Assembly: GCA_963921795.1 (NCBI GenBank)
Contig: OY997654.1
Location: forward strand, 62,001 to 126,000
DNA: 64,000 bases
Reading direction: 5' to 3'
From: Nannobrachium achirus
Taxonomy: Eukaryota > Chordata > Actinopteri > Myctophiformes > Myctophidae
The position numbers and the translations under genes are program-made. Numbering within the stretch: position 1 is the stretch's first letter; every line of letters starts with the position of its first letter. Positions 30,135 to 39,626 of the stretch are shown here, one piece after another. The notes below the pieces were generated by a model. That model ran no database searches. It saw only the letters and a list, made by a program, of their open reading frames with translations, and was not told where the DNA came from.

Positions 30135-31308
30135 TGAAAGGGAATACATAATGGTGTATCTGATAAAATCTAAAAGGGAGTCCCGACAGGGACATAAAAA
30201 CATAAAACATAACATAAAGAGATAGAGAAATGTACAGTAGTGTTTGTTATAAACATTGTTTAGAAGTTGAAGATGGTTTAAACTATATGGTTTTAGGAAT
30301 CAGCCCGAGGAACATAATTAAAACTACAGGGTGGCCAGAAAAGTGTCCTGACGTGTATAACTTTTAGTATGAGGTTTAGCTGGTTTCAATAACTAAGGTA
30401 TTCTTGACCTGGATGGAGTATGATCATTTGGGTATGCGGTCTAGTTTTTAATGGGCTCAAGGAGTTGGACGTCCTTGCCCTGCACAGTCTCTCAGGTTTA
30501 GGTATAGTCTTATTGGTTTACATAGTATTATTCACGTTTTTCAATGTGGCTTGGGGAGTGCTTGAGTCAAGTTTAACCAGTGTTGGCGGATGATGGAGAG
30601 CCCTTGTAGGCCAGAGCACCAGAGCAGTACACTGTCTCTTTAAGCGCAATTAGTTCATTATAAATCCTAACTTAGCGAGTGCCATGAGGGCTTCTCTGTC
30701 AGAGGTTTAACTGGTTGGACTGTTTAGGATAGTTTGGGAGTATAATACTCCCTTCTTAGTTCTGCTTACCATTTCAATGGGACTCAAATAACAGTGTTTT
30801 ACTGTACCTCTAACAATAGTTTTGTAGGATTTGACTTAGGAAAGTGGAGTAGTATGACTTTAAAGTCACCTACAGCTTAATATAGGTGTATACATGTTGT
30901 ATACCTATATATTTGGGGATATGGTTTCGTTGTCCATTGGTTTATTGATATAATTAACTTGGGGTATATCTAATATCCTTCTTATGTCTTTAGAGTTGCA
31001 TTGAGATACTAGGGATGCATTTTAATTATTTTCTTTTTATATATGTTTGGGTTGTTTCTTATGTTTAAAATCTTCTTTTAAATTGAATTTCATATGTTTT
31101 AGGGTTTGGGTCCTATTTTAGATAGGTTTGTATTAATTTTCTTTCCCCGCCATTTCTAGTGGCTCCTCCCCCCTCTTTCCAGTTTCTTTCCTTTTGACCA
31201 ATGGGAGCGGAGTGTGATCCGGGGTTTGCGGGGGGCTCCACCCAGGAGTTACTCCCCCCTTGCCATTGTCTATTTCAGAAGTGTTTGGTTAGGGTAGCAA
31301 CTATTCCC

Positions 31309-31335
31309 CTGATGAAGCCACAGATTTGGCGAAAC
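31309..31335 (+). ncRNA. Hammerhead-like ribozyme core (unit 5)
   Basis: C-type loop, as in units 1, 2, 7 and 8. Confidence 0.5.
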
Positions 31336-31631
31336 GTTGGGTTTTATTAGAATTTTTAATTGTTTCTTTGGTTTTAAGTGGTGACGGCTCTTTTAATTCA
31401 ATAAAGATTATACAGTTTTAAAACACTACGGAGGGCCCTACAGGGGACGCTTTCACCCCGGCCTGCTGAAGCTAAAGATTAAAGTACCTTTCCTCTTCCC
31501 TGGACCCGAGTGTGTCTTCACAGAGAGCAAAAGTTGGAGTCAGACGCGACGGCTGGGACGCTGGCTGCCGCGACCTTCAAAGCTACAGAAGAACCAAGGA
31601 CAGCTGAAAACCTGGGGGAGTCGATGGTTGG

Positions 31632-31717
31632 GTAAGGTCCTCCAGTTGCCAGTGGTTTATATTGTCTTTTCTTTATTGATGAAAGAAATGCACACTTAAC
31701 CTTTTTTTTCCCCTTAG
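31632..31717 (+). other. Probable 5' UTR intron (unit 5)
   Basis: Both splice sites intact, 86 nt. Confidence 0.6.
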
Positions 31718-31829
31718 CATAAGGCAGTATTAGATTTGGGATAGATAAACATTCAGAATAATAGTAATAGTATTACTGATGTTATTAGACTAATACCGAT
31801 ATCTCAGTGTAGTTCGACTAACATTCATT

Positions 31830-34547
31830 ATGGCATATAGAATTGAGCAATCTCGGGTATCGAGAAGAGACTCATATATTAGAACAAGGTCACAGGGGCC
31901 TCCTGTGGATTCTGGTCATGGTTTTGCTCCTAATGGTCTCGTCCCTTTAAATCACCCACCTGATGACGCCACACGGCATGCAGCTAAAGTTTATTTTAAG
32001 ATAATTCAAGCCATACATCATAGGGGGGTTACAGACAGGGCAATTCACACGGGGTGTTTCCCTCCAGGGATGTCAAGACAGGTAGATAAGCTTACAGCTT
32101 TTATCAAACCTGCAGCCCCAATAGAATCGACTAGTCGTAAAGTAGCTGGAAATACAAGGCAATGGATGCAGAACAATATGGAAATATTACAGGGTCACTA
32201 TAGGCATACGATTGCCACACTGACTCAGCCGTTACAGCCACACAATCAGGAGGCTTTTGTCATAGCGATGGGATGGGCACGAAAGCGGTTTTCACATAGA
32301 CTAATGTCAACAACCTTAGACGAGGTTGCAAACACACTACATTTGCATACACGCACACAACATGAACAAGCAAACATACAACAATCCACCTTGAGAACTC
32401 AGACACATATTGAGCCACATACACAGGCATTACATGCACCAATGGGTACATACAGAGCACATCCCAACGCTATAGACTCCTCATCTCATTTAGGCCCCCA
32501 TAGAGAAGTGGAGTGGCCACGCTTAACTAGAGAAGTACGTCCTCCACTGTTACCGACACCTAGGCGGAATGAAATTGGCATTCCACCTCTGTTGCCAAAT
32601 TTAAGAAGACCAGATGGTAGATCTAGATCTGGGTTTGGTCGAAGGCCTGGTCCTTCTTCCAAACGAAATTATGGCCCTGGTGGTGGATCTGATGTGGGCT
32701 CTGGGCCTAGTTCTGATTTGCATTTTGGTTCTAACGGTAGATTGAGTTTGGATGTTGACCCTAGTGCTAATCCTAATCCTATACATAGGGTGGATGGTGA
32801 CTCTGTTCTTGACATGGAAATTGGCCCTGGCTCTAACCCTAACCCTAATCCTGGCCCTGACCCTGACCCTGACCCTAACCCTAACCCTAGTCTTAACCCT
32901 CAACCTGACTCTAACCCTAAACATAACCTGGAGTCGGGTTCTGACCCTAACCCTAACCTTAAACATAACCCTAGCCCTAACCCTAACCCTAACCCTAACC
33001 CTAAACATAACCTTGAGTTGGGTTCTGACCCCAACCCTAACCTTAAACATAACCCTAGTGTTGACCTTGATCTTGGCTTGGATTTTGGTTCCATAGTGCG
33101 GGACTCTGTGCAGGTGGTGTCTCCTCTTCCTCCCCGTCCGGTAATAGCGGGACCGTGTGAAGATCTTTTGGTAGATGTAGATGTGGGCTTGCGGGCACAG
33201 GGTCTTGGAGAACTGCCGCTGGTTGTATCAGAGCAGGCTGTTGATGTTGTAGAGGAGGTTACGGTTCCATCTGTTGCAACGATTTCTGGAACAGCACAGA
33301 TCACTCATAAGGATCCGTCCCAATCTAGAATGGGGTTAACTAAGTCCAATATTTGCTCTCTGTATTTGGGGGAACGACCGAAAGCGTTCGGTCTACTTCC
33401 CCGGGAACAGAGACCACAACCAAATAGAACGAGGGTCCGTTCAGTGGTTCCTTTCCTTCCCTCTGTTTTGGAGGAGAAGGAGGATAAACTCTTAGAGGAC
33501 CTTAGTGAGGAATTGGAATTGGAGAGTTCTATTCCTTCTCTTCCTCTCCCCTCTGCGACATCAACACCTATAATGGAGATACCAAGCCATAAAGGCACTT
33601 CTCCGTTTTCCCCTCAGCCTCGAAAATTGGGTTTTGATGGTACTGGGGAGATGACTAGTGTCACTGGCCCCTATAGCTCTTCTCAAAATTCTTCCTTTAC
33701 TACACAGAGTTATTCCCAGTCTAATTCTTCCATTAATGTTTATAGATCCAGAACAGTGGGGAACTTGAGTTTGAGTAAAGTCTTATTGACCTCTCTTTCT
33801 CCAACAGGAAGCGCCCATCGAAGGTCTGGTAATAAGAATAAAAAACAGGCAGGGGAGGTTATGATGAGCGAAACAGCTACAGCAAAAGGGTCAATCCCTG
33901 AACAACAAAAAATATCCTCTGAACCCTCCTTTAACAGCCCAGTTCTGCCCAAAACCGACCTGTCTCTGGGGGCTTCCAATTTAGATATTATAACAGCTTC
34001 TTCTCCGTGCGTACCAACTTATCATAGAGCCAGACCGGGTAAAAAATTGGTTGACTGGAAAATCCAAATTAGGGAAAAGGTGGCTTTTTTGGGTGACAGT
34101 AACTTGGCACGCATTCCTTCGTCTAACCGTACGGGAATTCAAATTGATAGCTATCCAGGTGCAGGTTTTCATCATATGACCAAGCTCTTTGAAATGGCAG
34201 AGTCTAATGGTGATGTGGAAACAGTTGTTATTTCGGTGGGGATTAACTGTAAAGACTTGGATGTCTTTCAGACTTCACTTAAGCAGCTGAGTGAGATGGT
34301 ATTAAATGCTCGATTGGCCTTTCCGAATGCATCCATTTTTGTACCTTTGATCAATTATTCCAAATTCCTGATGCCCACGCAGAAAACTAATTTGAATCTT
34401 ATTAATAATTACATTAAAGCACATTTCAACTACCTGGATTCTATTCGTTCGGAGTGTTTCAATTGTACATCTGATTCGGTTCATTGGAAACAGGGTACAG
34501 CTAAGCTTATATTTGACCATTGGTGCACACAATTGAATTTTCAATAG
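31830..34547 (+). CDS. PLE ORF1, SGNH hydrolase domain (unit 5)
   Basis: 905 codons, intact. Gly107 as in unit 1, and Arg535 for Thr as in unit 8. SGNH residues intact. Confidence 0.85.
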   Translation: MAYRIEQSRVSRRDSYIRTRSQGPPVDSGHGFAPNGLVPLNHPPDDATRHAAKVYFKIIQAIHHRGVTDRAIHTGCFPPGMSRQVDKLTAFIKPAAPIESTSRKVAGNTRQWMQNNMEILQGHYRHTIATLTQPLQPHNQEAFVIAMGWARKRFSHRLMSTTLDEVANTLHLHTRTQHEQANIQQSTLRTQTHIEPHTQALHAPMGTYRAHPNAIDSSSHLGPHREVEWPRLTREVRPPLLPTPRRNEIGIPPLLPNLRRPDGRSRSGFGRRPGPSSKRNYGPGGGSDVGSGPSSDLHFGSNGRLSLDVDPSANPNPIHRVDGDSVLDMEIGPGSNPNPNPGPDPDPDPNPNPSLNPQPDSNPKHNLESGSDPNPNLKHNPSPNPNPNPNPKHNLELGSDPNPNLKHNPSVDLDLGLDFGSIVRDSVQVVSPLPPRPVIAGPCEDLLVDVDVGLRAQGLGELPLVVSEQAVDVVEEVTVPSVATISGTAQITHKDPSQSRMGLTKSNICSLYLGERPKAFGLLPREQRPQPNRTRVRSVVPFLPSVLEEKEDKLLEDLSEELELESSIPSLPLPSATSTPIMEIPSHKGTSPFSPQPRKLGFDGTGEMTSVTGPYSSSQNSSFTTQSYSQSNSSINVYRSRTVGNLSLSKVLLTSLSPTGSAHRRSGNKNKKQAGEVMMSETATAKGSIPEQQKISSEPSFNSPVLPKTDLSLGASNLDIITASSPCVPTYHRARPGKKLVDWKIQIREKVAFLGDSNLARIPSSNRTGIQIDSYPGAGFHHMTKLFEMAESNGDVETVVISVGINCKDLDVFQTSLKQLSEMVLNARLAFPNASIFVPLINYSKFLMPTQKTNLNLINNYIKAHFNYLDSIRSECFNCTSDSVHWKQGTAKLIFDHWCTQLNFQ
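32835..33056 (+). repeat. Telomere-like coding repeats (unit 5)
   Basis: Same array, five perfect CCCTAA copies. Confidence 0.9.
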
Positions 34548-37228
34548 GACATGAGCAGAACTCTGGCCCCATTTTGCAGGAGAATACAGATGTGGTCCTT
34601 TCTCTGTTGCCTACTGTTGAAGTTTTGCCATTGAACCAGCAGCCTAGTGTACTGACAGGGACCGTTCCATTGACTTCTATTACTTTTTCTCAGGTGATTC
34701 AGCCTGTTGATTTAGTGACACAGCCTCCTTCAGAAGGAGAGATTTCTCAATTGAATGAAGTGTCTGTAGTCCCTATTATTATTTCTTCGCAACCTGTGCA
34801 ACCTGAGGCAGCATTGGCTTCTCCTCCGGTTGAAATATTGAATTCTCAGTCTAACATAATGAATTTATCTCGGACTTTTCGGCTCACGGCCATGCAGACT
34901 CAGGTTTTGGAGAAAGGTCTTACTTTTGTCCCGCGTCCGGAGAAACAGGACTGGGGGGAACTCAGAAGGGATACTTATAGATATCATAGACGATTGAAAT
35001 TAATTGATTATTTCCAAGATACGGTTGCGGAGGATCGGGTGCCGTTTGTTCTGCCATCTAGTTGGGAGCCTGGAAATGCGCAACTGGATGTGAGAATAAA
35101 GCGACTTATCCAATTGGACAATCAGGCGCTTGACCATTATAATTGTCCCTCTGATAGACAGGATAATTTGACTGCACTGGAACGGGAGAGTTTAAAGGAA
35201 TTGGAGAAGATCAAAAATATAATAATCAAACCAGCCGATAAAGGCTCAAAAATAGTCATACTAGATACTTTCCAATATGTTTTTGAGGCTAACAGACAAC
35301 TTTCTGATGCCAGATATTATAGACCCATTACAGAAAGTATGCAGAAACAGTCACAGGTGAGATTGAGGGAAATTGTTGCTGAACTGTATCAGAGAAAATT
35401 TATAACAGCAAGACAGAGAAATTTTCTATTTGGACCTGATGACCCTAGACCTAGGATATTTTATTTACTCCCTAAGATCCATAAGGATCCAGGGACTTGG
35501 ACAATACCCTACAGAGTTCCCCCTGGTAGACCTATAGTCTCGGACTGCAGTAGTGAATCTTATAATATAGCTCAATTTATAGATCATTTTCTGAATCCTC
35601 TATCTATGCTGCATCCCAGCTATCTGAGGGATACTTATGACTTTCTGGCCAAGATCAAACCTATAGCTGTGCCCTCTGGTACATATATTTTCACTATTGA
35701 CGTGGACAGCCTGTATACTAACATAGATACGGTCACGGGATTGCGGACAGTAGAGAAACTATTTCAGTCACATCCAGATAACAATAGACCAGATCAGGCA
35801 CTGTTACAGCTTCTTGAACTTAGTTTGAACTGTAATGATTTTGTCTTTGATGACAAACATTATTTACAGATACGGGGTACAGCTATGGGTAAAAAATTTG
35901 CGCCAGCATATGCTAATATTTATATGGCTGAGTGGGAGAGAGAGGCTTTAGCAAAATGTCCTTTGAAACCTGTGATGTATTATAGATATCTGGATGATAT
36001 TATTGGACTGTGGCCATATAGTTTACAGGATTTCGAGGCTTTTATTCAGATCCTTAACACGCATCATGCATCTATAACGGTTAAATATGAGATTCATTCA
36101 ACGGAAGTTAACTTTCTGGATACTACAGTATATTTCAATCAAATGGATTCGACACAGAAACAACTACATACTAAAGTATACTTTAAAGACACTGACACAC
36201 ATGCACTATTGCATAAGCATAGTTACCATCCTAAACATACATTTCCTGGCATTGTGAAATCTCAGATCATTCGCTTTCATAGAATATGTTCATCTACACA
36301 ACATTTTAATGAGGCCATACATATATTATTCACAGCTCTACGTAGGAGGGGTTATGGTAAAAGGTTTCTTCGGACAATCAAGAATAGTACATTGGTGACT
36401 CTCTTTCCCACTCGTCTGGAGCATATGGAAAGGTCCCTTGATAGTCAGGTAGATGCAGCATCGAGACAGGATCCTAACTTGAGTCCTGTAGCATCTGCTT
36501 CGGTGGGTCCTTCGATGGCCACAAGAGGTCCCCAGAGACCTTCCTCTGGTTCTACTGTGGAGATTGATTCAGTTGCACTTTTCAGGGTCACACAGGTTGC
36601 AGCGATCTCACCTTCTTTGGGGATTCATTCTCCTGAGAATGTTAGTCTCATTCCTTTGATAACAACATTTTCACATAGATTACAACCTTTACATCATACA
36701 TTTAAACAGAACTTCACAAACACACAACAAGCTTATCCTGCATTGGGTGAATATAGAATTATATCAGCTCTTAGAAAGAATAAGAATTTTGGAGATTTGT
36801 TGGTGCGGTCAGCCTTTTCATCTCTTCCAGACAGAGTGGGTGGACCATCACATACAAAACATTTTAAAGCTAGGAAGTTTATTAGAAATCCATATAGCCG
36901 TACTTCAGCTCCTATTGTTGATTCTCTGTCTCTTAACACTCCAAATATAGTTTATATCATTACCTGTACAAAATGTCAGAAGCATTATATTGGAGAGACG
37001 AAACATCCGTTACAGGTACGACTGAAACAACATCTGAGCCAGATCCGGGGTATAACTAACCATACTACATTGTATACACATTTTCGTTCACATTCTATTT
37101 CCAGCTTAATCATCACAGGACTAGAGTGTGGGTTGCAATGGACGAATGGACAACGAAAGCTTTTTGAACATAGATGGATAGAAAAACTTAAAACGGTAGT
37201 GCCTAATGGGCTAAATGAAAAACCATAA
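34520..37228 (+). CDS. PLE ORF2, RT plus GIY-YIG (unit 5)
   Basis: 902 codons, intact. Arg121, Thr668 and a private Val872 to Leu in the endonuclease domain, 11 residues before Glu883. Confidence 0.92.
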   Translation: MVHTIEFSIGHEQNSGPILQENTDVVLSLLPTVEVLPLNQQPSVLTGTVPLTSITFSQVIQPVDLVTQPPSEGEISQLNEVSVVPIIISSQPVQPEAALASPPVEILNSQSNIMNLSRTFRLTAMQTQVLEKGLTFVPRPEKQDWGELRRDTYRYHRRLKLIDYFQDTVAEDRVPFVLPSSWEPGNAQLDVRIKRLIQLDNQALDHYNCPSDRQDNLTALERESLKELEKIKNIIIKPADKGSKIVILDTFQYVFEANRQLSDARYYRPITESMQKQSQVRLREIVAELYQRKFITARQRNFLFGPDDPRPRIFYLLPKIHKDPGTWTIPYRVPPGRPIVSDCSSESYNIAQFIDHFLNPLSMLHPSYLRDTYDFLAKIKPIAVPSGTYIFTIDVDSLYTNIDTVTGLRTVEKLFQSHPDNNRPDQALLQLLELSLNCNDFVFDDKHYLQIRGTAMGKKFAPAYANIYMAEWEREALAKCPLKPVMYYRYLDDIIGLWPYSLQDFEAFIQILNTHHASITVKYEIHSTEVNFLDTTVYFNQMDSTQKQLHTKVYFKDTDTHALLHKHSYHPKHTFPGIVKSQIIRFHRICSSTQHFNEAIHILFTALRRRGYGKRFLRTIKNSTLVTLFPTRLEHMERSLDSQVDAASRQDPNLSPVASASVGPSMATRGPQRPSSGSTVEIDSVALFRVTQVAAISPSLGIHSPENVSLIPLITTFSHRLQPLHHTFKQNFTNTQQAYPALGEYRIISALRKNKNFGDLLVRSAFSSLPDRVGGPSHTKHFKARKFIRNPYSRTSAPIVDSLSLNTPNIVYIITCTKCQKHYIGETKHPLQVRLKQHLSQIRGITNHTTLYTHFRSHSISSLIITGLECGLQWTNGQRKLFEHRWIEKLKTVVPNGLNEKP

Positions 37229-37380
37229 TGAAATGTTGAGAACATATAGATGCTGGTTAATTTAGGAAAGTGTGCATTTGCAGGGAAAAGTTAGACTTGA
37301 TTCCACTTTGATAGGCTTAAGACATATGTTTATAATATCATTCACCATCCAGGTATCTTTTCATGCTCTTGTGTAAAAAA

Positions 37381-37402
37381 AATAAAAGCATGTGTTAATA
37401 AA
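37381..37402 (+). terminator. Twin polyadenylation signals (unit 5)
   Basis: Two AATAAA motifs at the usual spacing. Confidence 0.55.
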
Positions 37403-37840
37403 ATTATTCTTGGTATATTGACTTCTCTTGGTGTTTTTTTTATAGGATATCATGCTATTGTATGGTTTAAAGGGGGCTTAATTCTCCCCAGCTTTTTGGT
37501 TTCAGCTTGCTCTGGAATCAGTAATCTCCATACTCTGGGTTTTGGTTGGGGTTCTTTTTTGCATGGGTATTTTGTGAGATGGCCTTCTTAAAGAGATATG
37601 GTATCCAGATGGATGCTTTAACAATCTTGACGGTTTTTAAGGGGTTTATTGAAGACTGGTAACTATGTTAAAACATAGAATGGCTGATGATTGAGGTTAA
37701 ATACATGGGGTTGATGATATTGTTTTAGTACCAATAAGCAAAATTGAAATTTGGGCTATGACTTTAACAGTATAAGGGCATTTGGACATAAGAATGTTTT
37801 TTTTGTGAAATTCTGAGGGCTTTTTTCAGAAACATAATTA

Positions 37841-37931
37841 TAAAACATAAAATATAAAATATAAAATATAAAATATAAAATATAAAATATAAAATATAAA
37901 AAATATAAAATATAAAATATAAAATATAAAA
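37841..37931 (+). repeat. AAAATAT minisatellite (unit 5)
   Basis: Long allele. Confidence 0.85.
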
Positions 37932-39105
37932 TGAAAGGGAATACATAATGGTGTATCTGATAAAATCTAAAAGGGAGTCCCGACAGGGACATAAAAACAG
38001 AAAACATAACATAAAGAGATAGAGAAATGTACAGTAGTGTTTGTTATAAACATTGTTTAGAAGTTGAAGATGGTTTAAACTATATGGTTTTAGGAATCAG
38101 CCCGAGGAACATAATTAAAACTACAGGGTGGCCAGAAAAGTGTCCTGACGTGTATAACTTTTAGTATGAGGTTTAGCTGGTTTCAATAACTAAGGTATTC
38201 TTGACCTGGATGGAGTATGATCATTTGGGTATGCGGTCTAGTTTTTAATGGGCTCAAGGAGTTGGACGTCCTTGCCCTGCACAGTCTCTCAGGTTTAGGT
38301 ATAGTCTTATTGGTTTACATAGTATTATTCACGTTTTTCAATGTGGCTTGGGGAGTGCTTGAGTCAAGTTTAACCAGTGTTGGCGGATGATGGAGAGCCC
38401 TTGTAGGCCAGAGCACCAGAGCAGTACACTGTCTCTTTAAGCGCAATTAGTTCATTATAAATCCTAACTTAGCGAGTGCCATGAGGGCTTCTCTGTCAGA
38501 GGTTTAACTGGTTGGACTGTTTAGGATAGTTTGGGAGTATAATACTCCCTTCTTAGTTCTGCTTACCATTTCAATGGGACTCAAATAACAGTGTTTTACT
38601 GTACCTCTAACAATAGTTTTGTAGGATTTGACTTAGGAAAGTGGAGTAGTATGACTTTAAAGTCACCTACAGCTTAATATAGGTGTATACATGTTGTATA
38701 CCTATATATTTGGGGATATGGTTTCGTTGTCCATTGGTTTATTGATATAATTAACTTGGGGTATATCTAATATCCTTCTTATGTCTTTAGAGTTGCATTG
38801 AGATACTAGGGATGCATTTTAATTATTTTCTTTTTATATATGTTTGGGTTGTTTCTTATGTTTAAAATCTTCTTTTAAATTGAATTTCATATGTTTTAGG
38901 GTTTGGGTCCTATTTTAGATAGGTTTGTATTAATTTTCTTTCCCCGCCATTTCTAGTGGCTCCTCCCCCCTCTTTCCAGTTTCTTTCCTTTTGACCAATG
39001 GGAGCGGAGTGTGATCCGGGGTTTGCGGGGGGCTCCACCCAGGAGTTACTCCCCCCTTGCCATTGTCTATTTCAGAAGTGTTTGGTTAGGGTAGCAACTA
39101 TTCCC

Positions 39106-39132
39106 CTGATGAAGCCAAAGATTTGGCGAAAC
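39106..39132 (+). ncRNA. Hammerhead-like ribozyme core (unit 6)
   Basis: A-type loop, as in units 3 and 4. Confidence 0.5.
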
Positions 39133-39428
39133 GTTGGGTTTTATTAGAATTTTTAATTGTTTCTTTGGTTTTAAGTGGTGACGGCTCTTTTAATTCAATA
39201 AAGATTATACAGTTTTAAAACACTACGGAGGGCCCTACAGGGGACGCTTTCACCCCGGCCTGCTGAAGCTAAAGATTAAAGTACCTTTCCTCTTCCCTGG
39301 ACCCGAGTGTGTCTTCACAGAGAGCAAAAGTTGGAGTCAGACGCGACGGCTGGGACGCTGGCTGCCGCGACCTTCAAAGCTACAGAAGAACCAAGGACAG
39401 CTGAAAACCTGGGGGAGTCGATGGTTGG

Positions 39429-39514
39429 GTAAGGTCCTCCAGTTGCCAGTGGTTTATATTGTCTTTTCTTTATTGATGAAAGAAATGCACACTTAACCTT
39501 TTTTTTCCCCTTAG
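39429..39514 (+). other. Probable 5' UTR intron (unit 6)
   Basis: Both splice sites intact, 86 nt. Confidence 0.6.
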
Positions 39515-39626
39515 CATAAGGCAGTATTAGATTTGGGATAGATAAACATTCAGAATAATAGTAATAGTATTACTGATGTTATTAGACTAATACCGATATC
39601 TCAGTGTAGTTCGACTAACATTCATT

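Larger units (their letters stand above)
23382..31171 (+). mobile_element. Array unit 4 (7790 bp)
   Basis: Complete unit, both ORFs open. Variants: A in the hammerhead-like loop, F700 in ORF1 (as unit 3), but R121 and T668 in ORF2 (as units 5-8). The spacer has GAAAGTTGGG and ACATAAAACA, shared with units 6 and 7. It looks like a junction between variant blocks. Confidence 0.9.
29439..31171 (+). other. 3' non-coding region and spacer of unit 4
   Basis: As in unit 1 but with the GAAAGTTGGG and ACATAAAACA variants flanking the minisatellite. No gene seen. Confidence 0.7.
31172..38968 (+). mobile_element. Array unit 5 (7797 bp)
   Basis: Complete unit, both ORFs open. Variants: C in the hammerhead-like loop, G107 (as unit 1) and R535 (as unit 8) in ORF1, R121 and private L872 in ORF2. 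A silent GCG at ORF2 codon 187 is also shared only with unit 8. Confidence 0.9.
37229..38968 (+). other. 3' non-coding region and spacer of unit 5
   Basis: As in unit 1, with the GAAATTTGGG/ACAGAAAACA variants of units 1-3 rather than those of neighbouring units 4 and 6. No gene seen. Confidence 0.7.
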